Shown here: positions 1 to 7,685 of the stretch, one piece after another
How positions within the stretch are numbered: position 1 is the first letter of the stretch
Layout: each line of letters opens with the position of its first letter
Source: Anianabacter salinae
GTDB taxonomy: Bacteria > Pseudomonadota > Alphaproteobacteria > Rhodobacterales > Rhodobacteraceae
Assembly: GCF_019061145.1 (NCBI RefSeq)
Contig: NZ_JAHQZS010000002.1
Location: forward strand, 434,001-498,000
DNA: 64,000 nt
Direction: 5' to 3'
Program-made: the position numbers and the translations under genes
Notes under the pieces: model-generated
Database searches by the model: none
Seen by the model: the letters and a program-made list of their open reading frames with translations, nothing else
Told to the model about the DNA's origin: nothing

Positions 1-293
1 TTGGATTTGAGCGGTTCTTCGAGACCGTCCTCGGCGGTGACAGCCTGCCGGTGCACAAGCCCGACCCGGCGCCGCTTTGCGCCGTGTTCGAGGCGTTGCC
101 ACAGGCGCCCGAGATCTACGTCGGCGACAGCGAGGTCGATGCCGAAACGGCACGGCGCGCCGGGGTGCCGTTCCTTCTGTTCACCGAAGGCTATCGCAAA
201 TGCCCGGTCGACCAGATGCCGCACGCCGCCGCGTTCTCGGACTTCGCCGCCTTGCCCGGCCTCGTGGCACGCCAGGTGTCCGTGGACGTGTGA
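1..293 (+). CDS. gph: Phosphoglycolate phosphatase, C-terminal part (5' end cut by window)
   Basis: The reading frame is open from base 3 and ends at TGA 291-293, so only about the last 96 residues are present. The protein is a HAD-superfamily hydrolase. VHKPDPAPL carries the conserved lysine and proline of HAD motif III, and YVGDSEVDAETARRAG is motif IV with its magnesium-binding aspartates. This pair, with the PFLLFTEGYR-type ending, fits Gph, which hydrolyses 2-phosphoglycolate from DNA repair or photorespiration-like metabolism; other HAD phosphatases cannot be excluded without the N-terminus. It converges on the TetR gene, with 9 bases between the two stops. Confidence 0.75.
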   Translation, partial: GFERFFETVLGGDSLPVHKPDPAPLCAVFEALPQAPEIYVGDSEVDAETARRAGVPFLLFTEGYRKCPVDQMPHAAAFSDFAALPGLVARQVSVDV

Positions 294-302
294 CCAGCAC
301 CG

Positions 303-911
303 TCAATCCTGGCCTGCACCCATGAACGCGATGCGAAAGAAACTGTTTGCCATCTCTTCGGGGCCGACGCCATTTTGCAGCGGCCATTCCAGTGTCCAGT
401 TCATCATTCCGATGATCGCGAATTTCAGCGTGTGCAGGTCGATGTCGGGGGCGATGGCTCCGGCCTGTTGCGCCTCGGACAGAAGGCGCGCCCAGACCGC
501 ATCGTAACCCGCGCGCGTGCTGCGCAGCCGGTGGCGGATGTCGGCGGGAACATGCGCGAAGCAGCGGATATGGGCCGAACCATAGTCGCTTTTGTCATGC
601 AGGGTGCGCAGATGGACCTCCATCGCGATCCGCACCCGGTCGAGCGGGGGCGATCCCGACGCAGCTTGCAGCGCGTCCAGCACCGAGGCTTCGACGCGCT
701 TCACCCCTTCGGTCATGATCTCTTCGACCAGGGCGTCCTTGCCGTCGAAGTGATAGTAGAGCGAGCCCGCCTTCATGTCGCAGGCCTGCGCGATGTCGCG
801 CAGGGACGTGGCGCCATAGCCCTGCCGCACCAGAAGCCCTGCCGTCCGGTCCAGGATCATCCGGCGCGAGACATCCCTCAACCGCTCGTCGGGCTTGCGG
901 GTCACGGGCAT
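303..911 (-). CDS. TetR/AcrR-family transcriptional regulator
   Basis: A 202-residue protein with an N-terminal helix-turn-helix. LVRQGYGATSLRDIAQACDMKAGSLYYHF (split as LVRQGYGATS and LRDIAQACDMKAGSLYYHF), about residues 27-55, is the typical TetR DNA-binding signature. The C-terminal two thirds is a helical ligand-binding domain with no recognisable specificity. The gene is divergent from the acyl-CoA carboxylase operon; the 214-base gap holds a promoter with an overlapping inverted repeat. I infer that it represses that operon and responds to an acyl-CoA. The family and HTH are clear; the effector is not known. Confidence 0.9.
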   Translation of the reverse strand: MPVTRKPDERLRDVSRRMILDRTAGLLVRQGYGATSLRDIAQACDMKAGSLYYHFDGKDALVEEIMTEGVKRVEASVLDALQAASGSPPLDRVRIAMEVHLRTLHDKSDYGSAHIRCFAHVPADIRHRLRSTRAGYDAVWARLLSEAQQAGAIAPDIDLHTLKFAIIGMMNWTLEWPLQNGVGPEEMANSFFRIAFMGAGQD

Positions 912-1010
912 CGATCAAGTCTCCCTTGCAGCACCGGTCTTCCTTAGTCCGGCGTCTTGCCATGAGGCAAGATGCAGAGGGAGTGCTGCTGCCCCGGGTC
1001 ACATCGGTCA

Positions 1011-1040
1011 TTGACCGGATGCACGGGAAGAAATTATAAC
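1011..1040 (+). promoter_or_regulatory. Candidate sigma-70 promoter of the acyl-CoA carboxylase operon
   Basis: TTGACC at 1011-1016 and TATAAC at 1035-1040 are separated by 18 bases. This is a good housekeeping-type promoter pointing at the carboxylase beta gene 86 bases downstream. The -10 lies in an AT-rich patch that stands out in this GC-rich DNA. Confidence 0.6.
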
Positions 1041-1048
1041 AAGTGTTA
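1037..1048. promoter_or_regulatory. Inverted repeat overlapping the -10: candidate TetR operator
   Basis: TAACA-AG-TGTTA is a perfect 5-base inverted repeat overlapping the -10 hexamer. Its place between the TetR gene and the operon fits a repressor site that blocks RNA polymerase. Binding is inferred. Confidence 0.45.
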
Positions 1049-1125
1049 GGTAAAAGGGGCGCTTGTGGAACCAAGCCGCCCGCCCGGAGGACCGTAGTGA
1101 ATTCTGACTCCCTCAGGGGCCACGC

Positions 1126-2724
1126 ATGGCGGTGATCGGATCGCCTCTGGCCAACGCCGAGGACCCTCGCCAGCGGGCCGCCGAATATGCTGCGCTGATC
1201 GACGATCTGCGCGGCAAGCTGGCCTGGGCACGGGCGGGCGGCGGCGCGCGGATGATCGCGCGGCACCATGACCGCGCCAAGATCCTCGTCCGTGACCGGA
1301 TCGACCTGCTGATCGACCCCGGCACAGCGTTTCTTGAACTCACGCCGCTGGCCGGCTGGGGCCTGTATGACGGCAAGCTGGCGTCAGCGGGCATCGTCAC
1401 GGGGATCGGCACGGTGCGCGGCACCGCCTGCATGATCATCGCCAACGACGCCACGGTGAAGGGCGGCTCGTTCCACCGCGAGACCGTCAAGAAGCATATC
1501 CGAGCGCAGGACATCGCGGCGCAGAACCGTCTGCCCTGCCTCTACCTTGTCGATTGCGGCGGGGCGAACCTGAACCAGATGGAAGAAGTCTTCTACGACG
1601 AGACCCATTTCGGCGGCACCTTTCACCGGCAATGCACGATGTCGGCGCAAGGCATCCCGCAACTGGCGGCGGTGTTCGGCGAATGCACGGCGGGCGGGGC
1701 CTATATTCCTGCGCTGTGCGACGAGTTCATCATGGTCGAGGGGCAGGCGTCGATCCACCTTGGCGGCCCGCAGATCGTGAAGGCCGCGATCTCGGAAGTC
1801 GTGGACCGTCACGATCTTGGCGGCGCGGCGCTGCATTCGCGGCAATCGGGCGTCTCTGACCATATCGTGCCCGATGAACACGCGGCGCTTGGTCGGCTGC
1901 GCGACATGGTGGGCAGCCTTGGTTATGCCCAGCCCTTCGCACCGGGGCGCGCGGCGTCTGTGCCTCCCCGCCTTGATGCTGGCGAGATCCCGTCCATCGT
2001 CGGCACCGATCTGTCGCGTCCCTTCGATCAGCGCGAAGTGATCGCGCGCATTGTCGACGGCAGCGATTTCCACGAATTCAAACCGGAATGGGGCGACACC
2101 ATCGTCTGCGGCACCGCCCGGATCGAAGGCTTTGCCGTCGGGATCATCGCCAACAACGGCGTGATGTTCGCCGAGGCCTGCCTCAAGGCCACGCATTTCA
2201 TCGAGCTGTGCGACCAGCGTGGCACACCGATCCTTTTTCTGCAGAACACCACCGGGTTCATGGTGGGCCGTGACGCGGAACTCGGCGGCATCTCGAAGCA
2301 CTCGGCCAAGCTGGTCTACGCAATGTCCAACACCCGCGTGCCGCGCCTGACGGTGATTACCGGCAGCTCTTACGGCGCGGGCAATTACGGCATGTCCGGC
2401 CGGGGATTCCGCCCGCATTTCATGTTCATGTGGCCGAACGCGCGGCTGGGCGGGATGAACCCCGATGTCGGCTCTTCGGTGCTGATGGACCTGCGCCGCG
2501 CCTCGATCTCGCGCGGCGAGGCAAGCAGCGACGAGCTGGCCGAGCATGAACAGAAACTGCGGCAGATGTTCGAGGAAAAGTCCGATCCCTATTTCTGCAC
2601 CGCGCGCATTTTCGACGACGGCATCATCGATCCGCGCGACACGCGGCGGGTGCTGGGGCTGTGCCTGTCGGTGGTGAACCTGCGCCCCGAAGTGCGGGCA
2701 CATCGTCCCGTCTACAGGATGTAA
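1126..2724 (+). CDS. Acyl-CoA carboxylase, carboxyltransferase (beta) subunit, MCC/GCC type
   Basis: A 532-residue carboxyltransferase with crotonase-fold N and C halves. LGGPQIVKAA followed by DLGGAALHSRQSGVSDH (about 210-245) and the FLQNTTGFMVG and MSGRGFRPHFMFMWPNARLGGM-type regions match methylcrotonyl-CoA or geranyl-CoA carboxylase beta subunits rather than propionyl-CoA carboxylase. It transfers the carboxyl group from biotin to a beta-methyl-unsaturated acyl-CoA. The biotin subunit follows after 4 bases and an acyl-CoA dehydrogenase after that, so leucine/isovalerate or acyclic terpene breakdown are both possible. No enoyl-CoA hydratase or HMG-CoA lyase gene sits here, so the substrate stays open. 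Confidence 0.9.
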   Translation: MAVIGSPLANAEDPRQRAAEYAALIDDLRGKLAWARAGGGARMIARHHDRAKILVRDRIDLLIDPGTAFLELTPLAGWGLYDGKLASAGIVTGIGTVRGTACMIIANDATVKGGSFHRETVKKHIRAQDIAAQNRLPCLYLVDCGGANLNQMEEVFYDETHFGGTFHRQCTMSAQGIPQLAAVFGECTAGGAYIPALCDEFIMVEGQASIHLGGPQIVKAAISEVVDRHDLGGAALHSRQSGVSDHIVPDEHAALGRLRDMVGSLGYAQPFAPGRAASVPPRLDAGEIPSIVGTDLSRPFDQREVIARIVDGSDFHEFKPEWGDTIVCGTARIEGFAVGIIANNGVMFAEACLKATHFIELCDQRGTPILFLQNTTGFMVGRDAELGGISKHSAKLVYAMSNTRVPRLTVITGSSYGAGNYGMSGRGFRPHFMFMWPNARLGGMNPDVGSSVLMDLRRASISRGEASSDELAEHEQKLRQMFEEKSDPYFCTARIFDDGIIDPRDTRRVLGLCLSVVNLRPEVRAHRPVYRM

Positions 2725-2728
2725 GCCC

Positions 2729-4687
2729 GTGCCCGTGACCGCCACAGAGTTCCTGACCGCACCGCGCCCGATCCGCCGCGTCCTGATCGCCAACCGGGGC
2801 GAGATCGCCTGCCGGGTCATTGCGACGTGCCGCAGGCTAGGCCTGACCTCGATCGCGGTATATTCCGAGGCGGACGCGCAGGCGCGCCATGTGCGCATGG
2901 CGGACGAGGCCATCGCGATCGGCCCGGCGGCTCCGGCGCAAAGCTATCTGTCGATCGACCGGATCATCGCGGCGGCTGTGGCGACGGATGCGGATGCGCT
3001 GCACCCCGGCTATGGGTTTCTGTCCGAGAACGCGGAGTTCGTCCGCGCGGTGGTCAAGGCGGGCGTGATCTTTGTCGGCCCCGATGCCGAAGCTGTTGAA
3101 AGCATGGGGTCAAAGATCATGGCCCGAGGCCTTGCCGAAAAGGCGGGCGTGCCGCTGGTCCCCGGCTATTCCGACAGGGACGCGGCCGACGCGGACCTGG
3201 CCCGCGCGGCCAGGGACATCGGCTATCCGGTTCTGGTCAAGGCCAGCGCGGGCGGTGGCGGGCGGGGGATGCGCCGTGTGATGCAGCCGGGGGACCTGAC
3301 GGACGCGCTGAAATCTGCACGGGCCGAGGCTCGGGGCGCATTTGGCGACGAGGCGGTCTTCATCGAAAAGCTGGTGCAGAACCCTCGCCATCTTGAGGTG
3401 CAGGTCTTTGGCGATGGACAGGGCGGCGCGCTGCATTTCCACGAACGCGACTGCTCGGTCCAGCGCAACCACCAGAAGATCATCGAGGAAGCGCCTGCGC
3501 CGAACCTGCCGGACGCCGTGCGCGAGGCGCTGTTCGCCCATGCGCTCAACCTGACCTCGGCGATCCGCTATGCGGGGGCGGGCACGGTGGAATTCATCTT
3601 GGCTGCGGGCGACAGCCAGCCCTATTTCCTCGAGATGAACACGCGGTTGCAGGTCGAGCACCCGGTGACAGAGGAAATCTGCGGTGTGGACCTTGTGGAA
3701 TGGCAGCTTCGGCAGGCCGCCGGTCTGCCCTTGCCGCTTGTCCAGTCGCAGATCCGCCCTCGTGGCCATGCGATCGAGCTGCGCCTGAACGCCGAGCGGC
3801 CAGAGGCGGATTTCCTGCCTGACACCGGACGGATCGACGTCCTGTCCGCCGGGCCGGGCCTGCGGTTCGAGACCGGGTTCGAGGACGGCGACACGGTATC
3901 CAGCCACTACGATTCGATGATCGCCAAGCTGATCGCCCACGGCGCGGACCGCGATGCAGCTTTGAAGCGGTTGCGTGCGGGGCTGGACGGAACGCGGCTT
4001 TCTGGCGTGGGGACCAACCTTGGCCTGCTGCGCGACTGCCTGGATGCGCCCGCCTTTGCGCGCGGCGAGGCGACGACCGGGTTTCTGGAGGATACCTTTC
4101 CCGGCGGATGGGCGCCCGTTGCGGGGACCTTGCTGCGTCTGAGGGGCCATGTTGCGCTTGCCTCGCTGGGGAAGGGGGACGACCCGCTGTCGCGCCGTGA
4201 CGGATTTCGCGTTGGCGGGGCCGACGTGCCGGGGCGCGCAATGCTCAAGGTCGAGGACGGGTATGGCAGCGCCGAGATAAGCCTGACCTTCGGGCAGCCG
4301 CCCGAGGTGGGGCAGGATGGTCGCAGCGAGGCGCTTGACGCATCCGTCACGGTCACGCGCCACGGCGATCATGTCAGCGCGACGCTGCGCGGGCTGTCGA
4401 TCATGGCGATCGTGCGTCCGCTGGCCGAAGCACGGATCGAGGACCGCACCGACCTGCACGCCGAAGGTGTCGTGATCGCCCCGCTGACCGGCCTTGTCAC
4501 CGAGGTGCGCGTAGCGACCGGAGACCGGGTGCAGGCCGGGCAGACGCTGGCGGTGATGGAAGCGATGAAGCTGGTCCATGCGCTGACCGCGCCCGTCTCG
4601 GGCCGCGTCGCCCGCGTCGACGTCGCGCCCGGCCAGTCCGTGACCCAGAAGACGATCCTGATCGAGCTGGACATGGACGACACCTGA
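2729..4687 (+). CDS. Acyl-CoA carboxylase, biotin carboxylase/BCCP (alpha) subunit
   Basis: A 652-residue fusion typical of MCC/GCC/PCC alpha subunits. It has a biotin carboxylase N domain from about residue 15 (RVLIANRGEIACRV), an ATP-grasp domain with the glycine-rich loop KASAGGGGRGMRRV near 170 and FLEMNTRLQVEHPVTE near 310, then a linker and a biotinyl carrier domain. The biotinylated lysine is K614 in EAMKL. It carboxylates biotin with ATP and bicarbonate. Start: GTG at 2729, 4 bases after the beta subunit stop; an in-frame GTG at 2735 is an alternative. The two subunits are clearly co-transcribed. Confidence 0.92.
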   Translation: MPVTATEFLTAPRPIRRVLIANRGEIACRVIATCRRLGLTSIAVYSEADAQARHVRMADEAIAIGPAAPAQSYLSIDRIIAAAVATDADALHPGYGFLSENAEFVRAVVKAGVIFVGPDAEAVESMGSKIMARGLAEKAGVPLVPGYSDRDAADADLARAARDIGYPVLVKASAGGGGRGMRRVMQPGDLTDALKSARAEARGAFGDEAVFIEKLVQNPRHLEVQVFGDGQGGALHFHERDCSVQRNHQKIIEEAPAPNLPDAVREALFAHALNLTSAIRYAGAGTVEFILAAGDSQPYFLEMNTRLQVEHPVTEEICGVDLVEWQLRQAAGLPLPLVQSQIRPRGHAIELRLNAERPEADFLPDTGRIDVLSAGPGLRFETGFEDGDTVSSHYDSMIAKLIAHGADRDAALKRLRAGLDGTRLSGVGTNLGLLRDCLDAPAFARGEATTGFLEDTFPGGWAPVAGTLLRLRGHVALASLGKGDDPLSRRDGFRVGGADVPGRAMLKVEDGYGSAEISLTFGQPPEVGQDGRSEALDASVTVTRHGDHVSATLRGLSIMAIVRPLAEARIEDRTDLHAEGVVIAPLTGLVTEVRVATGDRVQAGQTLAVMEAMKLVHALTAPVSGRVARVDVAPGQSVTQKTILIELDMDDT

Positions 4688-4785
4688 TGACCGTGCTTGG
4701 GCAGGGAAAATTCGACGCAACGGCCCTCCCGGTCGCCGCTGCCGCCGGGATCACCGGCCAGACCACCATTTGACAGGAGCGACAC

Positions 4786-5961
4786 ATGCCCGACTTCTCC
4801 CCCTTTGACAGCGGCGCCCGCAGCCCGGTTTTCTTCGACGAAACCCTCGTCATGCTGCGCGACCAGATCCGCCGCTTCGTCGAGACCGAGATCAAGCCTC
4901 ACGCCGACGCCTGGGAGACCGAGGGCGCGACGCCCCGCGCGCTGCTGCGCAAGATGGGAGACCTCGGTTTCTTCGGCATCCGCTATCCCGAGGCGCTTGG
5001 CGGCTCGGACCTCGACCAGCGGGCAACGGTTGTCTGGGCCGAAGAACTTGGCCGCTCGACCTATTCGGGCGTCGCGATCACTGCGCTGGTGCACACCGAC
5101 ATGGCATCGGTCCACATCTTCAACGCAGGAACCGACGCGCAAAAATCAAAGTGGTTGCCGCGCTGTATCGCGGGCGAGGCGATCTCGGCGGTGGCGGTGA
5201 CGGAACCCGGCGCGGGATCGGACGTGAAGGGCATCGCCACGCGGGCGCGCAGGGACGGGGACGATTACGTCCTGAACGGCGCCAAGATGTTCATCACCAA
5301 CGGGGTCCATGCCGACGTCTACTGCGTCGCCGCCAAGACCGACCCCGAGGCGCGGCCGTCGCAATCCGTCACGATGTTCCTTGTCGAAAAAGGCATGCCC
5401 GGTTTCACGGTGTCCCGGCCGCTGGACAAGCATGGCTGGCGGTCCTCTGACACCGCCGAGTTGAGCTTTCGGGATGTCCGGGTTCCTGCCGAGAACGTGC
5501 TGGGCCGGGAAGGCGGCGGCTTCTACGAGATCATGAAGAATTTCCAGAACGAGCGTCTTGTGATCGGGGCGATGGCGATGGGCGAGGCGCAGGCGGCGCT
5601 GGAATTGACGGTCGAGCATGTGCGGGGCCGCATCGCCTTTGGCGCACCGCTTTGGGAAAAGCAGGGTATCCGCCAGCGGCTTGCCATGTTGTCGGCGCGC
5701 GTCGAGGCGTGCCGCCAGTTCATCTATTCCACCGCGTCCCGCGCGGCAGCGGGCGAGGATGTCGTGCGCGAGGTGTCGATGATAAAGGCGCTGGCGGGCG
5801 AGCTGGTCAACGACGTGATGTATGACTGCCTGCAATTCCACGGCGGCATGGGCTTTATGCGCGAAAGCACGATCGAACGGATGACCCGCGACGCAAGGGT
5901 GCAAAGCATCGGCGGCGGCGCGACAGAGGTGATGCTGGAAGAAGTCGCGAAACGGATGTGA
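4786..5961 (+). CDS. Acyl-CoA dehydrogenase
   Basis: A 391-residue FAD acyl-CoA dehydrogenase, normal length. It shows AVTEPGAGSD (FAD/substrate loop), MFITNG, and a C-terminal GGMGFMRESTIERMTRDAR motif. The usual catalytic glutamate position near the C-terminus reads GGGATEVM, with no Glu. The alternative base used by isovaleryl-CoA dehydrogenase and LCAD-like enzymes is present as E256 in NERLVIG. That points to a branched-chain or terpenoid acyl-CoA substrate, which suits the neighbouring carboxylase. An AGGAG ribosome site lies at about 4774-4779. The gap of 98 bases after the alpha subunit holds only a 28-codon ORF. Confidence 0.9.
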   Translation: MPDFSPFDSGARSPVFFDETLVMLRDQIRRFVETEIKPHADAWETEGATPRALLRKMGDLGFFGIRYPEALGGSDLDQRATVVWAEELGRSTYSGVAITALVHTDMASVHIFNAGTDAQKSKWLPRCIAGEAISAVAVTEPGAGSDVKGIATRARRDGDDYVLNGAKMFITNGVHADVYCVAAKTDPEARPSQSVTMFLVEKGMPGFTVSRPLDKHGWRSSDTAELSFRDVRVPAENVLGREGGGFYEIMKNFQNERLVIGAMAMGEAQAALELTVEHVRGRIAFGAPLWEKQGIRQRLAMLSARVEACRQFIYSTASRAAAGEDVVREVSMIKALAGELVNDVMYDCLQFHGGMGFMRESTIERMTRDARVQSIGGGATEVMLEEVAKRM

Positions 5962-6438
5962 CGATCCGGCAGGATCACGGTCCGTGCCGGTGGATGACGA
6001 AGGGCGAAGCGGCGCCACGCCCCGAATCGGGCGAGCAATCGGCCGACGTTGCGTAAACGGGCGGTTTGCGAGAACAATGAAACGATCGTTCCCCTTGGGG
6101 CTGCAGGACGGAAACAGTTTCGAAGGGCATCAAGGCGTTACCTTGCGTCAGACGCCTCACCTGCAAGGTCGGGCATTGTTTCGACTACGGGAACGAAATT
6201 GCCGCCTTGGCACCCGTTTTGCCCCCTTTTTGCCGTGTTTGGAGGCCGTTTTCCCGCCTCGCACGCAGCGGTAGGGTGAAACGGGAAACAAATCAGCCTG
6301 TTAAGCACGGCTCCTTCAAAGCGAAATCATGGCATATTTCTGTTCCAGGGCTTTGGCCGCAGCGCGGCATGTGCAATAACGACTTTGCGAGTGGGGGCTC
6401 GCATCGGCCTGGCCGAGATACAGGGTGACGAAACTGCC
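5962..6438. other. Intergenic region without a convincing gene
   Basis: 477 bases. ORFs here are short and overlap on several frames without plausible protein features. The composition is somewhat less GC-rich than the flanks, with several T-runs around 6216-6260. It probably holds the 3' end of the dehydrogenase transcript and the promoter of the Hint-domain gene. I see no clear terminator, tRNA or repeat. Confidence 0.5.
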
Positions 6439-7101
6439 ATGACGGAACCTCGGATCGATCTCCTTGCCAAGCGGCGTGCGCGCCGCCTTGTACGGCAGGA
6501 TGACGCCAGCACCACGCCGTGCTTCACGCCGGGCACCGGGATCACCACGCCCCGTGGCCTGATCGCTGCAGAAGAATTGGGCGTCGGCGACCGTGTTCTG
6601 ACCCGCGACAACGGCATCCAGACGATCCGTTGGGTGGGGTCCAAGGAAATTCGCCTGCCCGAGATCGAAAGCTACCCGCACCTGCGCCCCGTCCTGATCC
6701 AGAAGGACGCGTTCGGCCCGGGCCTTCCGATGAAGGACACGCTGGTCAGCCCCAATCACCGGATGCTCATCACTGGCGATCATGCCGCCAACACGTTCGG
6801 CGAGCGTGAAGTTCTGGTGTCCGCCAAGCACCTCGTCGGCACGGCAGGCGTGAGCGAGGCGCAGGTTCTGGGCACCACCTACATCCACTTCATGTTCGAG
6901 CATCACGAGGTCGTCCTTGCCAACGGCGCCTGGAGCGAAAGCTTTCAGCCGGGCGATCATTCGCTCAAGGGCCTTGGTTCGGAACAGCGGGCGGAAATCC
7001 TGTCGCTGTTCCCCGAACTGGCGACCGACGCCGGGCGTGACAATTATCTTGCGGCCCGCCGGGTGCTGTCGGGCGGCGAGGCCCGGCGCCTGATGCGCTA
7101 G
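6439..7101 (+). CDS. Hint-domain (Hedgehog/intein-type) protein, Hint_2 family
   Basis: A 220-residue protein. After a basic N-terminus of about 27 residues comes CFTPGTGITTPRGLIAAEEL, a Hint block A with the nucleophilic cysteine at C28. GDRVLTRDNGIQTIRWVG follows, then SPNHRMLI, which carries the conserved block B histidine, and a VVLANGAWSESFQPG tail. In Rhodobacteraceae such modules usually sit at the end of large type I-secreted RTX proteins; here one stands almost alone, with no calcium-binding repeats. Start: ATG 6439 is preferred; an in-frame GTG at 6385 would add 18 residues. Function is unknown: autoprocessing is a property of the fold, not shown here. Confidence 0.8.
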   Translation: MTEPRIDLLAKRRARRLVRQDDASTTPCFTPGTGITTPRGLIAAEELGVGDRVLTRDNGIQTIRWVGSKEIRLPEIESYPHLRPVLIQKDAFGPGLPMKDTLVSPNHRMLITGDHAANTFGEREVLVSAKHLVGTAGVSEAQVLGTTYIHFMFEHHEVVLANGAWSESFQPGDHSLKGLGSEQRAEILSLFPELATDAGRDNYLAARRVLSGGEARRLMR

Positions 7102-7139
7102 AGATCCAGTTTGCAGTGGCCGGGCAACCGGCCCGGATG

Positions 7140-7171
7140 CGGCCCGCTGATGTCCCTCGGCGGGCCGTTTT
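7140..7171 (+). terminator. Rho-independent terminator after the Hint gene
   Basis: CGGCCCGC (7140-7147) pairs perfectly with GCGGGCCG (7160-7167), with a 12-base loop, followed by TTTTCGTTT. It lies 38 bases after the Hint stop codon. Confidence 0.7.
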
Positions 7172-7255
7172 CGTTTGCTGCGCGCAAGGCGAGGCGCTGG
7201 ACAGCGGGCCGGGCGAGCGGCACAGTCTGTGCAAGGCAAGCTTTTGGAGGCGGCG

Positions 7256-7681
7256 ATGGACAAGGCACCCTGGTATCACTGGCCCGTGGCGGTCGTGGCG
7301 CTGGTCTGGACCGCGATCGGGGCGGCGGATTACACGCTGACGCAATATGGCGCGGAGTTCTACCTGCGCAGCTTCACCCCCGACCAGATCGCGTATTACC
7401 GCAACCTGCCGCTGTGGATCGACGGGCTTTGGGCCATCGGGGTCTGGGCGGGCCTCCTCGGTGCGATCCTGATGTTCACCCGCTCATCGCTGGCAGCGCT
7501 GGTGCTGGGCGTGTCCGTGGTCTCGCTGGTGCTGGCGGCAGGCTGGCTTCTGACATTGGCAGAGCCAAGCCTGTGGACCATAGCGGGCGGACAGGCGGCG
7601 ACCGTGATGATCGTCACCATCGCGGTGATGGCCTGCATCTACCTCTACGCGCGGCAGATGCATGTTGAGGGCGTGCTGTAG
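7256..7681 (+). CDS. Small integral membrane protein, unknown function
   Basis: A 141-residue protein with about four hydrophobic segments: residues 9-28, 60-82, 88-110 and 115-135. It has no catalytic motif that I can see. A strong GGAGG at 7246-7250 sits 5 bases before ATG 7256 and fixes the start. It stands alone between a terminator and a convergent gene, whose stop is only 4 bases away. I do not recognise the family beyond a general resemblance to conserved membrane proteins of Rhodobacteraceae. Confidence 0.8.
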   Translation: MDKAPWYHWPVAVVALVWTAIGAADYTLTQYGAEFYLRSFTPDQIAYYRNLPLWIDGLWAIGVWAGLLGAILMFTRSSLAALVLGVSVVSLVLAAGWLLTLAEPSLWTIAGGQAATVMIVTIAVMACIYLYARQMHVEGVL

Positions 7682-7685
7682 CCGT

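Noticed and set aside
4687-4773. 28-codon ORF overlapping the biotin-carboxylase stop (ATGA) before the acyl-CoA dehydrogenase
   Set aside because: Low-complexity composition, no recognisable feature and no ribosome site of its own; the downstream gene has its own AGGAG. Probably spacer.
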